This document shows positions 1-9,254 of a stretch of DNA of 64,000 nucleotides, one piece after another. The stretch is taken from the NCBI RefSeq assembly GCF_007595705.1, contig NZ_NISY01000013.1, positions 299,474 through 363,473 of the forward strand, written 5' to 3'. The first letter of the stretch is position 1; every line of letters begins with the position of its first letter. The translations under genes and the position numbers were made by a program. Under the pieces are notes generated by a model, which saw only the letters and a program-made list of their open reading frames with translations, did not search any database and had not been told where the DNA came from. Source of the stretch: Streptomyces sp. SAJ15 (GTDB lineage Bacteria > Actinomycetota > Actinomycetes > Streptomycetales > Streptomycetaceae).

Positions 1-597
1 GGCGCAGGTGTGCACGAGCGGGTCCGTGCCGAGCGGGCCCACCGCGCGCATCCACACCGCGCTGCGCGGCTCGGCGCCCTCGAGGTCCTCGGGCGACCAG
101 CGCAGCCGGTCCACATAGCGGATGTCGAACGCCTGGCGCCGCTCCATGCGGCGCAGCGGCTCGGGCAGCTCGCCGAGGTGCTCGCGCAGCTCCTCGCCGA
201 GCCGGGGGAGGCTCTCCGGCTCCGGCACCCCCGGCATGGGCACCTGGTGTTCGAAGCCCGGCTCCGGCTCGTGGAAGGAGGCCGTCAGATTGAAGATCGT
301 CCTGCCCTGCTGCACGGCCACCACCCGCCGGGTGGTGAAGGACCGCCCGTCGCGCACCCGCTCCACCTGGTAGACGATGGGCACCCCCGGCGTGCCGGGA
401 CGCAGGAAGTAGGCGTGCAGCGAGTGCACGGGGCGCTTCCCGTCGGTGGTCCGGCCGGCGGCCACCAGGGCCTGACCGGCCACCTGCCCGCCGAACACCC
501 GCTGCAACGACTCGTCCGGGCTGTGGCCGCGGAAGATGTTCAGCTCGATCCGCTCCAGGTCGAGCAGGTCGACCAAGCGCTCGGCGGGACTGGTCAT
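1..597 (-). CDS. tesB: Acyl-CoA thioesterase II, partial (C-terminus beyond left edge)
   Basis: The gene reads leftward off the window and 199 codons are present. TesB-type enzymes hydrolyse acyl-CoA to free acid and CoA in the cytoplasm, with a double hot-dog fold. The N-terminal part carries the characteristic segments GHSPDESLQRVFGGQVAGQ and HAYFLRPG. The ATG at 597 opens with MTSPAERLVDLLDLERIEL, a normal TesB start. It lies 51 bp downstream of the helicase gene on the same strand and may be co-transcribed with it. The catalytic half is mostly outside the window, so activity cannot be judged. Assignment to the family is firm, but the substrate is unknown. Confidence 0.88.
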   Translation of the reverse strand, partial: MTSPAERLVDLLDLERIELNIFRGHSPDESLQRVFGGQVAGQALVAAGRTTDGKRPVHSLHAYFLRPGTPGVPIVYQVERVRDGRSFTTRRVVAVQQGRTIFNLTASFHEPEPGFEHQVPMPGVPEPESLPRLGEELREHLGELPEPLRRMERRQAFDIRYVDRLRWSPEDLEGAEPRSAVWMRAVGPLGTDPLVHTCA

Positions 598-648
598 CGG
601 TGGAGCCCTTCTGCCGGTGGAACTCGCCGTGGGGTGGCGTACCGGAGG

Positions 649-3162
649 TTACAGCTGGCCCACGTCGGTGACCCGGACCACCGCGCGGCCCTCCTCGTCG
701 GAGGCCGCGAGATCCACCTCGGCGGAGATGCCCCAGTCGTGGTCGCCGTTGGGGTCGGCGAAGGTCTGGCGCACCCGCCACAGGCCGTGCTCCGGGTCCT
801 CCTCGATCCGCAGCAGCTTGGGCCCGCGGGCGTCGGGGCCGGTGCCCAGGTCCTCGTACTCGTCCCAGTAGGCGTCCATGGCCTCGGCCCACCGGGCTTC
901 GTCCCAGCCCGCCTCCTCGTCCATCTCGCCGAGCTCCCGGACGTCGTCCAGGGCGGCCAGCTCCACCCGGCGGAACATCGCGTTGCGCACCAGCACCCGG
1001 AAGGCGCGGGCGTTCGCGGTGACCGGCTTGACCTGGTCGGCGCGCTCCTGGGCCTCCTCGGCCGACTCCTCCTCCGGGTTGGCCAACTGCTCCCACTCGT
1101 CCAACAGACTGGAGTCGACCTGCCGGACCATCTCGCCCAGCCAGGCGATCAGGTCCTCGAAGTCATCGGACTTCAGGTCGTCGGGAACGGTGTTCTCCAG
1201 GGCCTTGTAGGCGCTGGCGAGGTAGCGCAGCACGATGCCCTCGGTCCGCGCCAGGTCGTAGAAGGACGTGAACTCGGTGAAGGTCATCGCCCGCTCGTAC
1301 ATGTCCCGGATGACCGACTTGGGCGACAGCGGGTGGTCGCCGACCCACGGGTGGCTCTTCCGGTACAGCCCGTAGGCGTGCAGCAGCAGCTCCTCCAGCG
1401 GCTTGGGGTAGCTGATCTCCTGCAGCCGCTCCATCCGCTCCTCGTACTCGACGCCGTCGGCCTTCATCGCGGCCACCGCCTCGCCGCGGGCCTTGTTCTC
1501 CTGCGCGGCCAGGATCTGCCGGGGGTCGTCCAGCGTCGACTCGACGACCGAGACCATGTCCAGGGCGTACGACGGCGACTCGGGGTCCAACAACTCGAAG
1601 GCGGCGAGGGCGAAGGTGGACAGCGGCTGGTTCAGCGCGAAGTTCTGCTGGAGGTCCACCGTCAGCCGCACCCGGCGGCCCTCGGCGTCCGGCTCGTCCA
1701 GCCGCTCCACGACCCCGCCGTCCAGCAGCGAGCGGTAGATCGCGATGGCGCGGCGGATGTGGCGCAGCTGGTTCTTGCGCGGCTCGTGGTTGTCCTCCAG
1801 GAGCCGGCGCATCGCCTCGAAGGCGTCGCCGGGCCGGGCGATGACCGACAGCAGCATGGCGTGGGTGACCTGGAAGCGCGAGGTGAGCGGCTCCGGCTCG
1901 GAGGCGATGAGCTTCTCGAAGGTGTTCTGGCCCCAGTTGACGAAGCCCTCGGGGGCCTTCTTGCGGACCACCTTGCGGCGCTTCTTCGGGTCGTCCCCGG
2001 CCTTGGCGAGGGCCTTCTCGTTCTCGATGACGTGCTCGGGCGCCTGCGCGACCACGAAGCCGGCGGTGTCGAAGCCGGCCCGTCCGGCGCGGCCCGCGAT
2101 CTGGTGGAACTCCCGCGCCCGGAGCGTCCGCACCCGCTGCCCGTCGTACTTGGTCAGCGCGGTGAACAGCACCGTGCGGATCGGCACGTTCACGCCCACG
2201 CCCAGGGTGTCGGTGCCGCAGATGACCTTGAGCAGGCCGGCCTGGGCCAGCTTCTCCACCAGCCGACGGTACTTGGGCAGCATGCCCGCGTGGTGCACCC
2301 CGATGCCGTGCCGGACGTAACGGGACAGGTTGCGTCCGAACTTGGTGGTGAAGCGGAAGTTGCCGATCAGCGCCGCGATCTCGTCCTTCTCGGCGCGGGT
2401 GCACATGTTGATGCTCATCAGCGCCTGGGCCCGCTCCACCGCCGCGGCCTGGGTGAAGTGCACGATGTAGACGGGCGCCTGTCGGGTCTCCAGGAGCTCG
2501 GTGAGGGTGTCCGTCATCGGCGTCGTACGGTACTCGTAGCTCAGCGGCACCGGCCGGGTCGCGGACCGTACGACGGCCGTGGGCCGCCCGGTGCGCCGGG
2601 TCAGGTCCTCCTCGAACCGCGTCACGTCGCCGAGCGTCGCCGACATCAGGACGAACTGCGCCTGCGGCAGCTCGAGCAGCGGGATCTGCCAGGCCCAGCC
2701 CCGGTCCGGCTCGGCGTAGAAGTGGAACTCGTCCATCACCACCTGGCCGATGTCGGCGTCCCTGCCGTCCCGCAGGGCGATGGAGGCCAGCACCTCGGCG
2801 GTGCAGCAGATCACCGGGGCGTCCGCGTTGACCGACGCGTCGCCGGTGAGCATGCCGACGTTCTCCGTGCCGAACACCTTGCACAGCTCGAAGAACTTCT
2901 CCGAGACCAGGGCCTTGATCGGCGCGGTGTAGAAGGTGACCTGGTCGTTGGCGAGCGCGGTGAAGTGGGCGCCCGCCGCCACCAGGCTCTTTCCGGAGCC
3001 GGTGGGCGTCGACAGGATGACGTTCGCGCCGGACACCACCTCGATCAGTGCTTCCTCCTGGGCGGGGTAGAGCGAGATGCCCCGCCCCTCGACCCAGGTC
3101 GAGAACGCCTCAAACAGCGCATCGGGGTCGGCGTCGCTCGGCAGCTGATCAATAAGAGTCAC
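649..3162 (-). CDS. DEAD/DEAH-box helicase, Ski2-like, with DUF3516 C-terminus
   Basis: Protein of 837 residues. Walker A is TPTGSGKS near residue 54, motif II is DEFH, motif III is SAT, and motif VI is QIAGRAGRAG, so both RecA-like lobes are complete. The C-terminal half matches the DUF3516 region that accompanies this actinobacterial superfamily 2 helicase. It is expected to unwind RNA or remodel RNP with ATP, but the precise substrate is not known. The start is GTG at 3162. A TATAGG-like -10 sits only a few bases upstream, so a leaderless or very short-leader transcript is plausible. It is divergent from the membrane protein gene at 3298 with 135 bp between them. Confidence 0.9.
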   Translation of the reverse strand: MTLIDQLPSDADPDALFEAFSTWVEGRGISLYPAQEEALIEVVSGANVILSTPTGSGKSLVAAGAHFTALANDQVTFYTAPIKALVSEKFFELCKVFGTENVGMLTGDASVNADAPVICCTAEVLASIALRDGRDADIGQVVMDEFHFYAEPDRGWAWQIPLLELPQAQFVLMSATLGDVTRFEEDLTRRTGRPTAVVRSATRPVPLSYEYRTTPMTDTLTELLETRQAPVYIVHFTQAAAVERAQALMSINMCTRAEKDEIAALIGNFRFTTKFGRNLSRYVRHGIGVHHAGMLPKYRRLVEKLAQAGLLKVICGTDTLGVGVNVPIRTVLFTALTKYDGQRVRTLRAREFHQIAGRAGRAGFDTAGFVVAQAPEHVIENEKALAKAGDDPKKRRKVVRKKAPEGFVNWGQNTFEKLIASEPEPLTSRFQVTHAMLLSVIARPGDAFEAMRRLLEDNHEPRKNQLRHIRRAIAIYRSLLDGGVVERLDEPDAEGRRVRLTVDLQQNFALNQPLSTFALAAFELLDPESPSYALDMVSVVESTLDDPRQILAAQENKARGEAVAAMKADGVEYEERMERLQEISYPKPLEELLLHAYGLYRKSHPWVGDHPLSPKSVIRDMYERAMTFTEFTSFYDLARTEGIVLRYLASAYKALENTVPDDLKSDDFEDLIAWLGEMVRQVDSSLLDEWEQLANPEEESAEEAQERADQVKPVTANARAFRVLVRNAMFRRVELAALDDVRELGEMDEEAGWDEARWAEAMDAYWDEYEDLGTGPDARGPKLLRIEEDPEHGLWRVRQTFADPNGDHDWGISAEVDLAASDEEGRAVVRVTDVGQL

Positions 3163-3297
3163 CCCCCTATACTGCCTGGTTTCCCGCGCGAGCCGGGAAC
3201 CGGCTGTGCTGAGGAAGATCGTCCACAGCTAGGGTGGTCGGGCCGATCAGACCAACTCCCGCGCGGAAGCGGGCACGAACAGGGGCGGGGCACGACG

Positions 3298-4083
3298 ATG
3301 ATGGGACCGGCGCACTCACTGTCCGGGGCGGCTGCCTGGCTGGGGGTGGGGGCGGCGACCGCGGCGGCCGGCCATGCGATGCCCTGGCCGGTGCTGGTCG
3401 TCGGCACCCTGATCTGTGCCGGGGCCGCGCTCGCCCCCGACCTGGACCACAAGGCCGCGACGATATCCCGCGCCTTCGGCCCGATCTCCCGCACCCTGTG
3501 CGAGGTCACGGACAAGCTGTCGCACGCCGTCTACAAGGCGACCAAGACACAGAGCGACCCACGGCGCTCCGGCGGCCACCGCACGCTCACCCACACCTGG
3601 GTGTGGGCGGTGCTGATCGGCGCGGGCGCCTCCGCGCTCGCCGTGGCCGGGGGCCGCTGGGCGGTGCTGGGCATCCTCTTCGTCCACATGGTGCTCGCCG
3701 TGGAGGGGCTGCTGTGGCGGGCCGCCCGGGTCTCCAGCGACGTCCTGGTCTGGCTGCTCGGCGCGACCAGCGCCTGGCTGCTCGCCGAGATCCTCAACAA
3801 GCCGGGCAACGGCTCGGACTGGCTGTTCGACGGCCAGCCGTACCTGTGGCTGGGCCTGCCCATCGTGCTGGGCGCGCTCGTACACGACATCGGGGACGCG
3901 CTGACCGTCTCCGGCTGCCCGATCCTGTGGCCCATCCCGATCGGCCGCAAGCGCTGGTACCCGGTGGGCCCGCCCCGCGGAATGCGCTTCCGCGCCGGGA
4001 GCTGGGTCGAGCTGAAGGTGCTGATGCCGGCCTTCATGGTCCTGGGCGGCCTCGGCGGGCTGGGCGCCCTCAACGTGATCTGA
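3298..4083 (+). CDS. Metal-dependent hydrolase-like membrane protein (YdjM/DUF457 family)
   Basis: Protein of 261 residues. The family signature is visible: DLDHKAAT near residue 43, GGHRTLTHT near residue 98, and HDIGDALTVSGCPILWP near residue 198, all within a multi-spanning hydrophobic protein. Conserved Asp and His residues suggest metal binding at the membrane. E. coli YdjM is an SOS-regulated relative, but the biochemical role is unproven. Two consecutive ATG codons (3298 and 3301) are possible starts, and I take the first. The same frame stays open far upstream only because of the high GC content. The gene faces the ABC exporter genes tail to tail, with a perfect 20-bp stem between them. 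Confidence 0.85.
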   Translation: MMGPAHSLSGAAAWLGVGAATAAAGHAMPWPVLVVGTLICAGAALAPDLDHKAATISRAFGPISRTLCEVTDKLSHAVYKATKTQSDPRRSGGHRTLTHTWVWAVLIGAGASALAVAGGRWAVLGILFVHMVLAVEGLLWRAARVSSDVLVWLLGATSAWLLAEILNKPGNGSDWLFDGQPYLWLGLPIVLGALVHDIGDALTVSGCPILWPIPIGRKRWYPVGPPRGMRFRAGSWVELKVLMPAFMVLGGLGGLGALNVI

Positions 4084-4146
4084 ACCGATCGGCGCGGCCT
4101 TTGGCGGGCGCCGGTCGGCGCGGCCCTCAGCGGGCCGCCGCCCCCT

Positions 4147-4193
4147 CGACGACCGACTCTCACCCTGAGGTCTAGGGTGAGAGTCGGTCGTCG
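4147..4193. terminator. Perfect 20-bp inverted repeat between convergent genes
   Basis: Arms at 4147-4166 and 4174-4193 are exact reverse complements around a 7-nt loop (GAGGTCT). It lies between the 3' ends of the genes ending at 4083 (+) and 4263 (-). The natural reading is a bidirectional intrinsic terminator, without a clear U-tract on either side. The perfect dyad around AGGGTGAGAG could also be a protein-binding site, but no promoter faces a gene here. Confidence 0.7.
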
Positions 4194-4262
4194 TATGGTG
4201 ACCTGGCGCACACGCCGACCCGCGCCGCGCGAGGCGCCGTCGCGCGGCGGTCGCCACGGTCG

Positions 4263-6044
4263 CTACCGGTGCCAGGAGCGCCACAGCGCCGCGTACGCCC
4301 CACCCGCAGCGACCAGTTCGTCGTGGCTGCCCAACTCGCTGATCCGGCCGTCCTCCACCACCGCGATCACATCCGCGTCATGGGCGGTGTGCAGCCGGTG
4401 CGCGATGGCGACCACCGTCCGCCCCTCCAGCACCCGGGCCAGCGAACGCTCCAGGTGGCGGGCCGCGCGCGGGTCGAGCAGGGACGTGGCCTCGTCCAGG
4501 ATCAACGTGTGGGGGTCGGCGAGCACCAGCCGGGCCAGCGCGATCTGCTGCGCCTGCGCCGGGGACAGCGCCAGGCCGCCCGAGCCCACCTCCGTGTCCA
4601 GCCCGTCCGCGAGCCCCCGTGCCCAGGCGTCCGCGTCCACCGCGGCGAGCGCCGCCCACAGCTCCGCGTCCCGGGCGGAGGCGCGCGCCAGCAGCAGGTT
4701 GTCGCGCAGCGAGCCCACGAAGACATGGTGCTCCTGGTTGACCAGCGCCACATGCTCGCGCACCCGCTCCGCGGGCATCCGGGCCAGCGCCGCGCCGCCC
4801 AGCGTGACCTCGCCCGTCCGGGGCGCGTAGATCCCCGCGATCAGTCGGCCCAGTGTCGACTTGCCCGCCCCGGACGGCCCCACGAGGGCCATCCGGGTCC
4901 CCGGCCGCACCCGCAGGGTGATCCCGCGCAGCACATCGCTGTCGGCCCGGTAGCCGAACCGCACCGCGTCCGCCCGGACGTCCCGACCCGCGGGCGCGTC
5001 CGCGGTGTCGTCGACGGTCGTGTCGATCTCGCGCACCCCGACCAGCCGGGCCAGCGACACCTGGGCGACCTGGAGCTCGTCGTACCAGCGCAGGACCAGC
5101 CCGACCGGCTCCGCCAGCATCTGCGCCAGCAGCGCCCCGGTCGTCAGCTCGCCGACCGACATCCAGCCCTGGAGCACGCACGCGCCGCCGATCATCAGCA
5201 CCGAGCCGGTGATCAGGGTGTAGGTCGTGTTGATCACCGGGAAGAGGACGGTACGCAGCCAGAGGGTGTACCGCTCCCATCGGGTCCATTCATGGATCCG
5301 ATGGTCGGAGAGCGCCACACGGCGCTCTCCCAGCCGGTGCGCCTCGACGGTCCGCCCGGCGTCCACGGTCTCGGTCAGCGCCGCGGCGACCGCCGCGTAC
5401 CCGGCCGCCTCCGAGCGGTAGGCGCTCGGCGCGCGGCGGAAGTACCAGCGGCAGCCGATCAACAGCACCGGCAGCGCGACCAGCACGGCGAGGCCGAGCG
5501 GCGGCGCGGTCGCGGTCAGCGCGCCCAGCAGCAGACCGGCCCACACCACGCCGATCGACAGCTGCGGCACCGCCTCGCGCATCGCCTCCGACAGCCGGTC
5601 GACGTCGGTGGTGATCCGGGAGAGCAGGTCTCCCGTGCCGGCCCGTTCCAGCACGCTCGGCGGCAGCCGCACCGAACGGACAAGGAAGTCCTCCCGCAGG
5701 TCCGCCAGCATCCGCTCGCCCAACATCGCGCCGCGCAGCCGCACCTCCCGCACGAAGACGGTCTGGACGGCGAGCGCCACCGCGAACAGCGACAGGGTGC
5801 GCCCCAGATGGAGGTCCTCGGCGCCCCGCGACACGTCCTCGACCAGGCCGCCCAGCAGATACGGACCGACCATGGAGGCGAGCACCGCGGCGGTGTTCAC
5901 CGCCAGCAGCGCCAGGAACGCGGCGCGGTGACGGCGCAACAGCTCACGCACATAGCCGCGGACGGTCGCCGGCCCGCCGACCGGAAGGGTCGCCGCCGAC
6001 TCCGACGCGGCGGGGTCGAACTCCGGGGGTGCCACGCCGATCAT
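4263..6044 (-). CDS. ABC exporter half-transporter, canonical Walker A, degenerate signature
   Basis: Protein of 593 residues with an N-terminal six-helix ABC exporter domain (about residues 30-320) and a C-terminal ATPase domain. Walker A (GPSGAGKST), Walker B (LILDEATS) and the H-loop (IAHR) are intact, but the signature motif reads LSPAQ instead of LSGGQ. Its ATG overlaps the stop of the upstream half-transporter (TCAT on the + strand), which implies translational coupling and a heterodimer. Its Walker A would pair with the intact LSGGQ of the partner to make one competent ATP site. The substrate (drug, lipid or peptide) cannot be read from sequence. The ATG at 6044 is chosen because of the overlap; the same frame stays open upstream without coding. 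Confidence 0.92.
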   Translation of the reverse strand: MIGVAPPEFDPAASESAATLPVGGPATVRGYVRELLRRHRAAFLALLAVNTAAVLASMVGPYLLGGLVEDVSRGAEDLHLGRTLSLFAVALAVQTVFVREVRLRGAMLGERMLADLREDFLVRSVRLPPSVLERAGTGDLLSRITTDVDRLSEAMREAVPQLSIGVVWAGLLLGALTATAPPLGLAVLVALPVLLIGCRWYFRRAPSAYRSEAAGYAAVAAALTETVDAGRTVEAHRLGERRVALSDHRIHEWTRWERYTLWLRTVLFPVINTTYTLITGSVLMIGGACVLQGWMSVGELTTGALLAQMLAEPVGLVLRWYDELQVAQVSLARLVGVREIDTTVDDTADAPAGRDVRADAVRFGYRADSDVLRGITLRVRPGTRMALVGPSGAGKSTLGRLIAGIYAPRTGEVTLGGAALARMPAERVREHVALVNQEHHVFVGSLRDNLLLARASARDAELWAALAAVDADAWARGLADGLDTEVGSGGLALSPAQAQQIALARLVLADPHTLILDEATSLLDPRAARHLERSLARVLEGRTVVAIAHRLHTAHDADVIAVVEDGRISELGSHDELVAAGGAYAALWRSWHR

Positions 6045-8038
6045 GCCGACTCCTCCACGCGCTCCCTGCCGCCCGGTTCCAGGTCGGTGGGCGGCATGCC
6101 GTTCCGTTCCCTGTCGCCTGGTTCCGTGCTGGTGGGCGGCACGCCGTTCCGTTCCCCGTCGTCCGACTCCAGGTCGCCGCGGATCGTGGGCCGCCCCACA
6201 CCGTTCCGCTCGCCCCGTTCGGCGTCGGTCTCCCGGGTGACCACCGCCTGGTACGCGGGGTCGGCGCGCAGCAGCTCGCGGTGGGTCCCGGCCGCCACCG
6301 CCGTGCCGTCCCGCACGAACACCACCCGATCGGCCCGGTCCAGCAGCAGCGGGCTGGAGGTGAAGACGACGGTGGTGCGGCCGCGCCTCAGCCGCCGCAG
6401 CCCGTCCGCGATCCGCGCCTCGGTGTGCGAATCCACCGCCGACGTCGGCTCGTCGAGCACCAACACCTCGGGGTCGGTCACCAGCGAGCGGGCCAGCGCC
6501 AGCCGCTGTCGCTGGCCGCCGGAGAGCGACCGGCCGCGCTCGGTGAGCCGCGCGGCCATCGGGTCGCCCGGCCGCCCGTCCGATGTCGGCACGGTCCGCG
6601 CGAGCGCGGCGAGCACATCGCCGCACTGCGCCGCCTCCAGGGCCGCGGACGCCGTGACCGCCCCCGAGGCGGGCACGTCGAACAGCTCGGCCAGGGTGCC
6701 CGACAGCAGCGTCGGATCCTTGTCCTGGACCAGCACCGCGGCACGGGCCGCCGACAGCGGCACCTCGTCCAGGGCGACGCCGCCGAGCAGCGGAGAGGGA
6801 GAGGCGGCCGATCCGGCCGGCCCCTCGGGCGTCGCCGACCGCCGGTCCGGTCCGGCCTCCTCGGCCGGGTGCCCGCCGAGGCGCTCGGCCAGCCGCCCGG
6901 CCGCGTCCGGATCGCCGCACACCACCGCGGTCAGCCGCCCGGCCGGCACCAGGAGGTCGCTCACCGGGTCGTACAGATCGCCGCCGAGCGGCTCGCCGAC
7001 CCCGCCGCGCCCGCACCCCGGGGCGGCCTCGGCCGCGGCCGTGCCGCGTCGCAGCGCCAGCACCCGCGCCGCGCGGCGGGCGGAGGGCCGGGAGAAGGAG
7101 TACGCCATGGCGATCTCCTCCACCGTCCGCAGCGGCACCAGCAGGAAGGTGACCGCGGCGTAGACGGTGACCAGTTCGCCGACCTCGATCCGGCCGTCTT
7201 GGGCCAGCACGGCCCCGTACCCGACGACGCCGATCAACAGCAGCCCCGGCAACACCACCTGGACCGCCGCGATGAGCGCCCACATCCGGGCGCTGCGCAC
7301 CGCCGCCTCCCGCACCTGCTGGGACGCCCGCCGGTACCGCTGGAGGAACAGTTCCTCGCCGCCGATGCCCCGCAGCACCCGCAACCCGGCGACGGTGTCC
7401 GCGGCGAGCTCGGTGGCCCGGCCGGCCTTCTCGCGCTGCTCGTCGGCCCGGCGGGTGGCACGCGGCAGCAGCGGCAGCACGGCCAGCGCCAGGACCGGTA
7501 TGCCGACGGCCACCACACCACCCAGGGCGGGCTGGTAGAGCACCAGGGCCACGCACACCCCGATGGTGGTGAGGAAGGCGGCGGTGAACCGGGAGAGCGC
7601 CTCCACGAACCAGCCGATCTTCTCCACATCGCTGGTGGACACGGCGACGACCTCGCCCGCCGCCACCTGTCGGGTCAACGAGGCCCCCAGCTCGGCCGTC
7701 TTGCGTGACAGCAGCTGTTGGACCCGCGCGGCGGCCGTGATCCAGTTGGTGACGGCGGCCCGGTGCAACATGGCGTCGCCCAGCGCGGAGAGCGCGCCGA
7801 GCAGCAACAGCAGCCCGCCGGCGAGCGCGAGGCGGGCGCCCGAGCGGTCCACCACGGCCTGCACCGCCAGTCCGACCGCGATCGGGAACGACGCCACGGA
7901 CGTCAGGTGCAGCAGGCCCCACAGCAGCGCGCGGAGCTGGCCGCCCAACTGCCGCCGGCCCAGCCAGAGCAGAAAACGCGGTCCGGACCGTACGTCGGGC
8001 AGGCCGGGGTCGGGGTACGGAAGATCGCGAATCTGCAT
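6041..8038 (-). CDS. ABC exporter half-transporter with degenerate Walker A
   Basis: Protein of 665 residues with an exporter membrane domain (about 20-320) and an ATPase domain. The signature SLSGGQRQR and Walker B VLVLDEPTS are intact. The Walker A position reads CGDPDAAGRL, lacking GxxGxGK(S/T), and the switch histidine is replaced (FTSSPLL). This is the degenerate half of a heterodimeric exporter, with the coupled downstream gene supplying the complementary residues. The C-terminus ends in an unusual hydrophilic tail built from 15-residue repeats beginning ERNGV or ERNGM, encoded at about 6060-6200. The start is ATG at 8038. Translation is coupled to the next gene by a 4-bp overlap. Confidence 0.92.
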   Translation of the reverse strand: MQIRDLPYPDPGLPDVRSGPRFLLWLGRRQLGGQLRALLWGLLHLTSVASFPIAVGLAVQAVVDRSGARLALAGGLLLLLGALSALGDAMLHRAAVTNWITAAARVQQLLSRKTAELGASLTRQVAAGEVVAVSTSDVEKIGWFVEALSRFTAAFLTTIGVCVALVLYQPALGGVVAVGIPVLALAVLPLLPRATRRADEQREKAGRATELAADTVAGLRVLRGIGGEELFLQRYRRASQQVREAAVRSARMWALIAAVQVVLPGLLLIGVVGYGAVLAQDGRIEVGELVTVYAAVTFLLVPLRTVEEIAMAYSFSRPSARRAARVLALRRGTAAAEAAPGCGRGGVGEPLGGDLYDPVSDLLVPAGRLTAVVCGDPDAAGRLAERLGGHPAEEAGPDRRSATPEGPAGSAASPSPLLGGVALDEVPLSAARAAVLVQDKDPTLLSGTLAELFDVPASGAVTASAALEAAQCGDVLAALARTVPTSDGRPGDPMAARLTERGRSLSGGQRQRLALARSLVTDPEVLVLDEPTSAVDSHTEARIADGLRRLRRGRTTVVFTSSPLLLDRADRVVFVRDGTAVAAGTHRELLRADPAYQAVVTRETDAERGERNGVGRPTIRGDLESDDGERNGVPPTSTEPGDRERNGMPPTDLEPGGRERVEESA
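6075..6164 (-). repeat. 45-bp tandem repeat encoding the C-terminal tail of the ABC exporter
   Basis: Two adjacent 45-bp copies (6075-6119 and 6120-6164) differ at a few positions. A third, diverged copy follows toward 6200. On the coding strand they give ERNGMPPTDLEPGGR and ERNGVPPTSTEPGDR, in frame, after the end of the ATPase fold. Confidence 0.8.
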
Positions 8039-8300
8039 GACGTCCCAGGGCTCGCGGGGGAACGGGATGACGGGCGGAGACGGTGAAGAGGACGGAGGCG
8101 CGGGCGGCGAGGTGCGGAAGTGGGGCCGGTGGGCTGCTCGTAGCGCGGCTCGGCGGACGGGACGACTCGGGCAGCGGAGGGCGGAACGAGGGAACGGTGA
8201 AAGGTTCGCCGCACGGCGCGTCGGAGTTCAACTGGTTTTCCGTTCCGCGGTACGGCGCACTTCCCGGGTCACCTGCGCGTCCAGGGACCGGGGTGCGACG

Positions 8301-9119
8301 ATGGCGCGTATGGGAATCTCCGGCACCTTGTCCAGACGTACGGCCGCGCTGACCGTGGCGGCGGTGCTCCTGCTCGCCGGCTGCGGCGGCTCGGACCACG
8401 ACGACGCTGACAGAGCCGGGGACAAGGCGAAGGGCGGAAGCGACGGGCGGGGCGCGCGGGACACCGTCGGCGACGGCGGCGGCCCGCGCGGCGGCTCCGC
8501 CAAGCAGCCCGCGAACCGGGCCTCGCCGCCCGCCGTGTCGACCCGCATCCCCGACGTGGGCGACACGCTGCACTCCCGCATTCCCGACCGCTCGCGGCAG
8601 GTCCTGGCCGTGTACGGAGAGGGCGAGAACTCCGCCCGGGCGACCGCAGTGCTCTATGTCAAGCGCGGCGAGAACTGGCATCGGGACCGGAGTTGGGCCG
8701 CGCACAACGGCCGGCGCGGCTGGACGGTCGACCACGAGGAGAACGATCTGCGCAGCCCCGTCGGCGTGTTCACACTCAGCGACGCGGGCGGGGTGCTGCC
8801 CGACCCCGGGGCCCGGCTCCCGTATGACGCCGACGCCGCCTTCGCCGCGCCGCGGTACTGGCCGAAGACTTACTGGAACGACTTCGACTACGTCATCGCC
8901 ATCGACTACAACCGGGTCCGCGGCACCTCGCCGCTCGACCCGACCAGACCCCGGGGGCAGCGTGAGGGCGGCGGCATCTGGCTCCATCTGGACCACGGCA
9001 GTGGCACCTCGGCCTGTGTGAGCCTCCCCAAGTCCGGCATGGAGTACCTGCTGAAGACGCTCGACCCCGAGCGGCACCCGGTCGTGGTGATGGGGGACAA
9101 GGCCCACCTCGCGGACTAG
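8301..9119 (+). CDS. L,D-transpeptidase-family lipoprotein
   Basis: Protein of 272 residues. It starts with basic residues, then a hydrophobic stretch ending in the lipobox LLAGC, so it is an exported lipoprotein. About 60 hydrophilic Gly/Asp-rich residues follow as a spacer. The globular part contains RSPVGVFTLSDAGG and, near the C-terminus, GIWLHLDHGSGTSACVSLP, which places His and Cys as in YkuD-type L,D-transpeptidases (H...S.xC). The likely role is cell-wall crosslink modification outside the membrane. The catalytic loop is somewhat divergent from the usual SxGC(I/V)R, so activity is inferred. The start is ATG at 8301, or the Met three codons later. Confidence 0.8.
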   Translation: MARMGISGTLSRRTAALTVAAVLLLAGCGGSDHDDADRAGDKAKGGSDGRGARDTVGDGGGPRGGSAKQPANRASPPAVSTRIPDVGDTLHSRIPDRSRQVLAVYGEGENSARATAVLYVKRGENWHRDRSWAAHNGRRGWTVDHEENDLRSPVGVFTLSDAGGVLPDPGARLPYDADAAFAAPRYWPKTYWNDFDYVIAIDYNRVRGTSPLDPTRPRGQREGGGIWLHLDHGSGTSACVSLPKSGMEYLLKTLDPERHPVVVMGDKAHLAD

Positions 9120-9201
9120 GGCGGCCGGGCTCGCTCGCTGGGCCGAAGGCGGCGCCCAGCGGCGCCGCGACCACGCTCCCGGCAGCCGTCGGCGCGCGCT
9201 C

Positions 9202-9233
9202 GGGGTCCGGCCGGCCCGCGCCGACCGGACCCC
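9202..9233. terminator. Hairpin between convergent genes
   Basis: GGGGTCCGG at 9202-9210 pairs with CCGGACCCC at 9225-9233 (9-bp perfect stem). It lies between the 3' ends of the genes ending at 9119 (+) and 9255 (-). A terminator role is inferred from position and stem strength; there is no U-tract. Confidence 0.5.
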
Positions 9234-9254
9234 GCCCCGCCGCCGTGTCCGCCG

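Noticed and set aside
10..3297. A very long open frame running into the YdjM-like gene from the left
   Set aside because: It is antisense to the thioesterase and helicase genes and has their shadow codon pattern; only the part from 3298 shows a family match.
6045..9107. Upstream extension of the ABC half-transporter frame on the minus strand
   Set aside because: It overlaps the partner exporter and the lipoprotein gene; the ATG at 6044 fits the 4-bp coupling.
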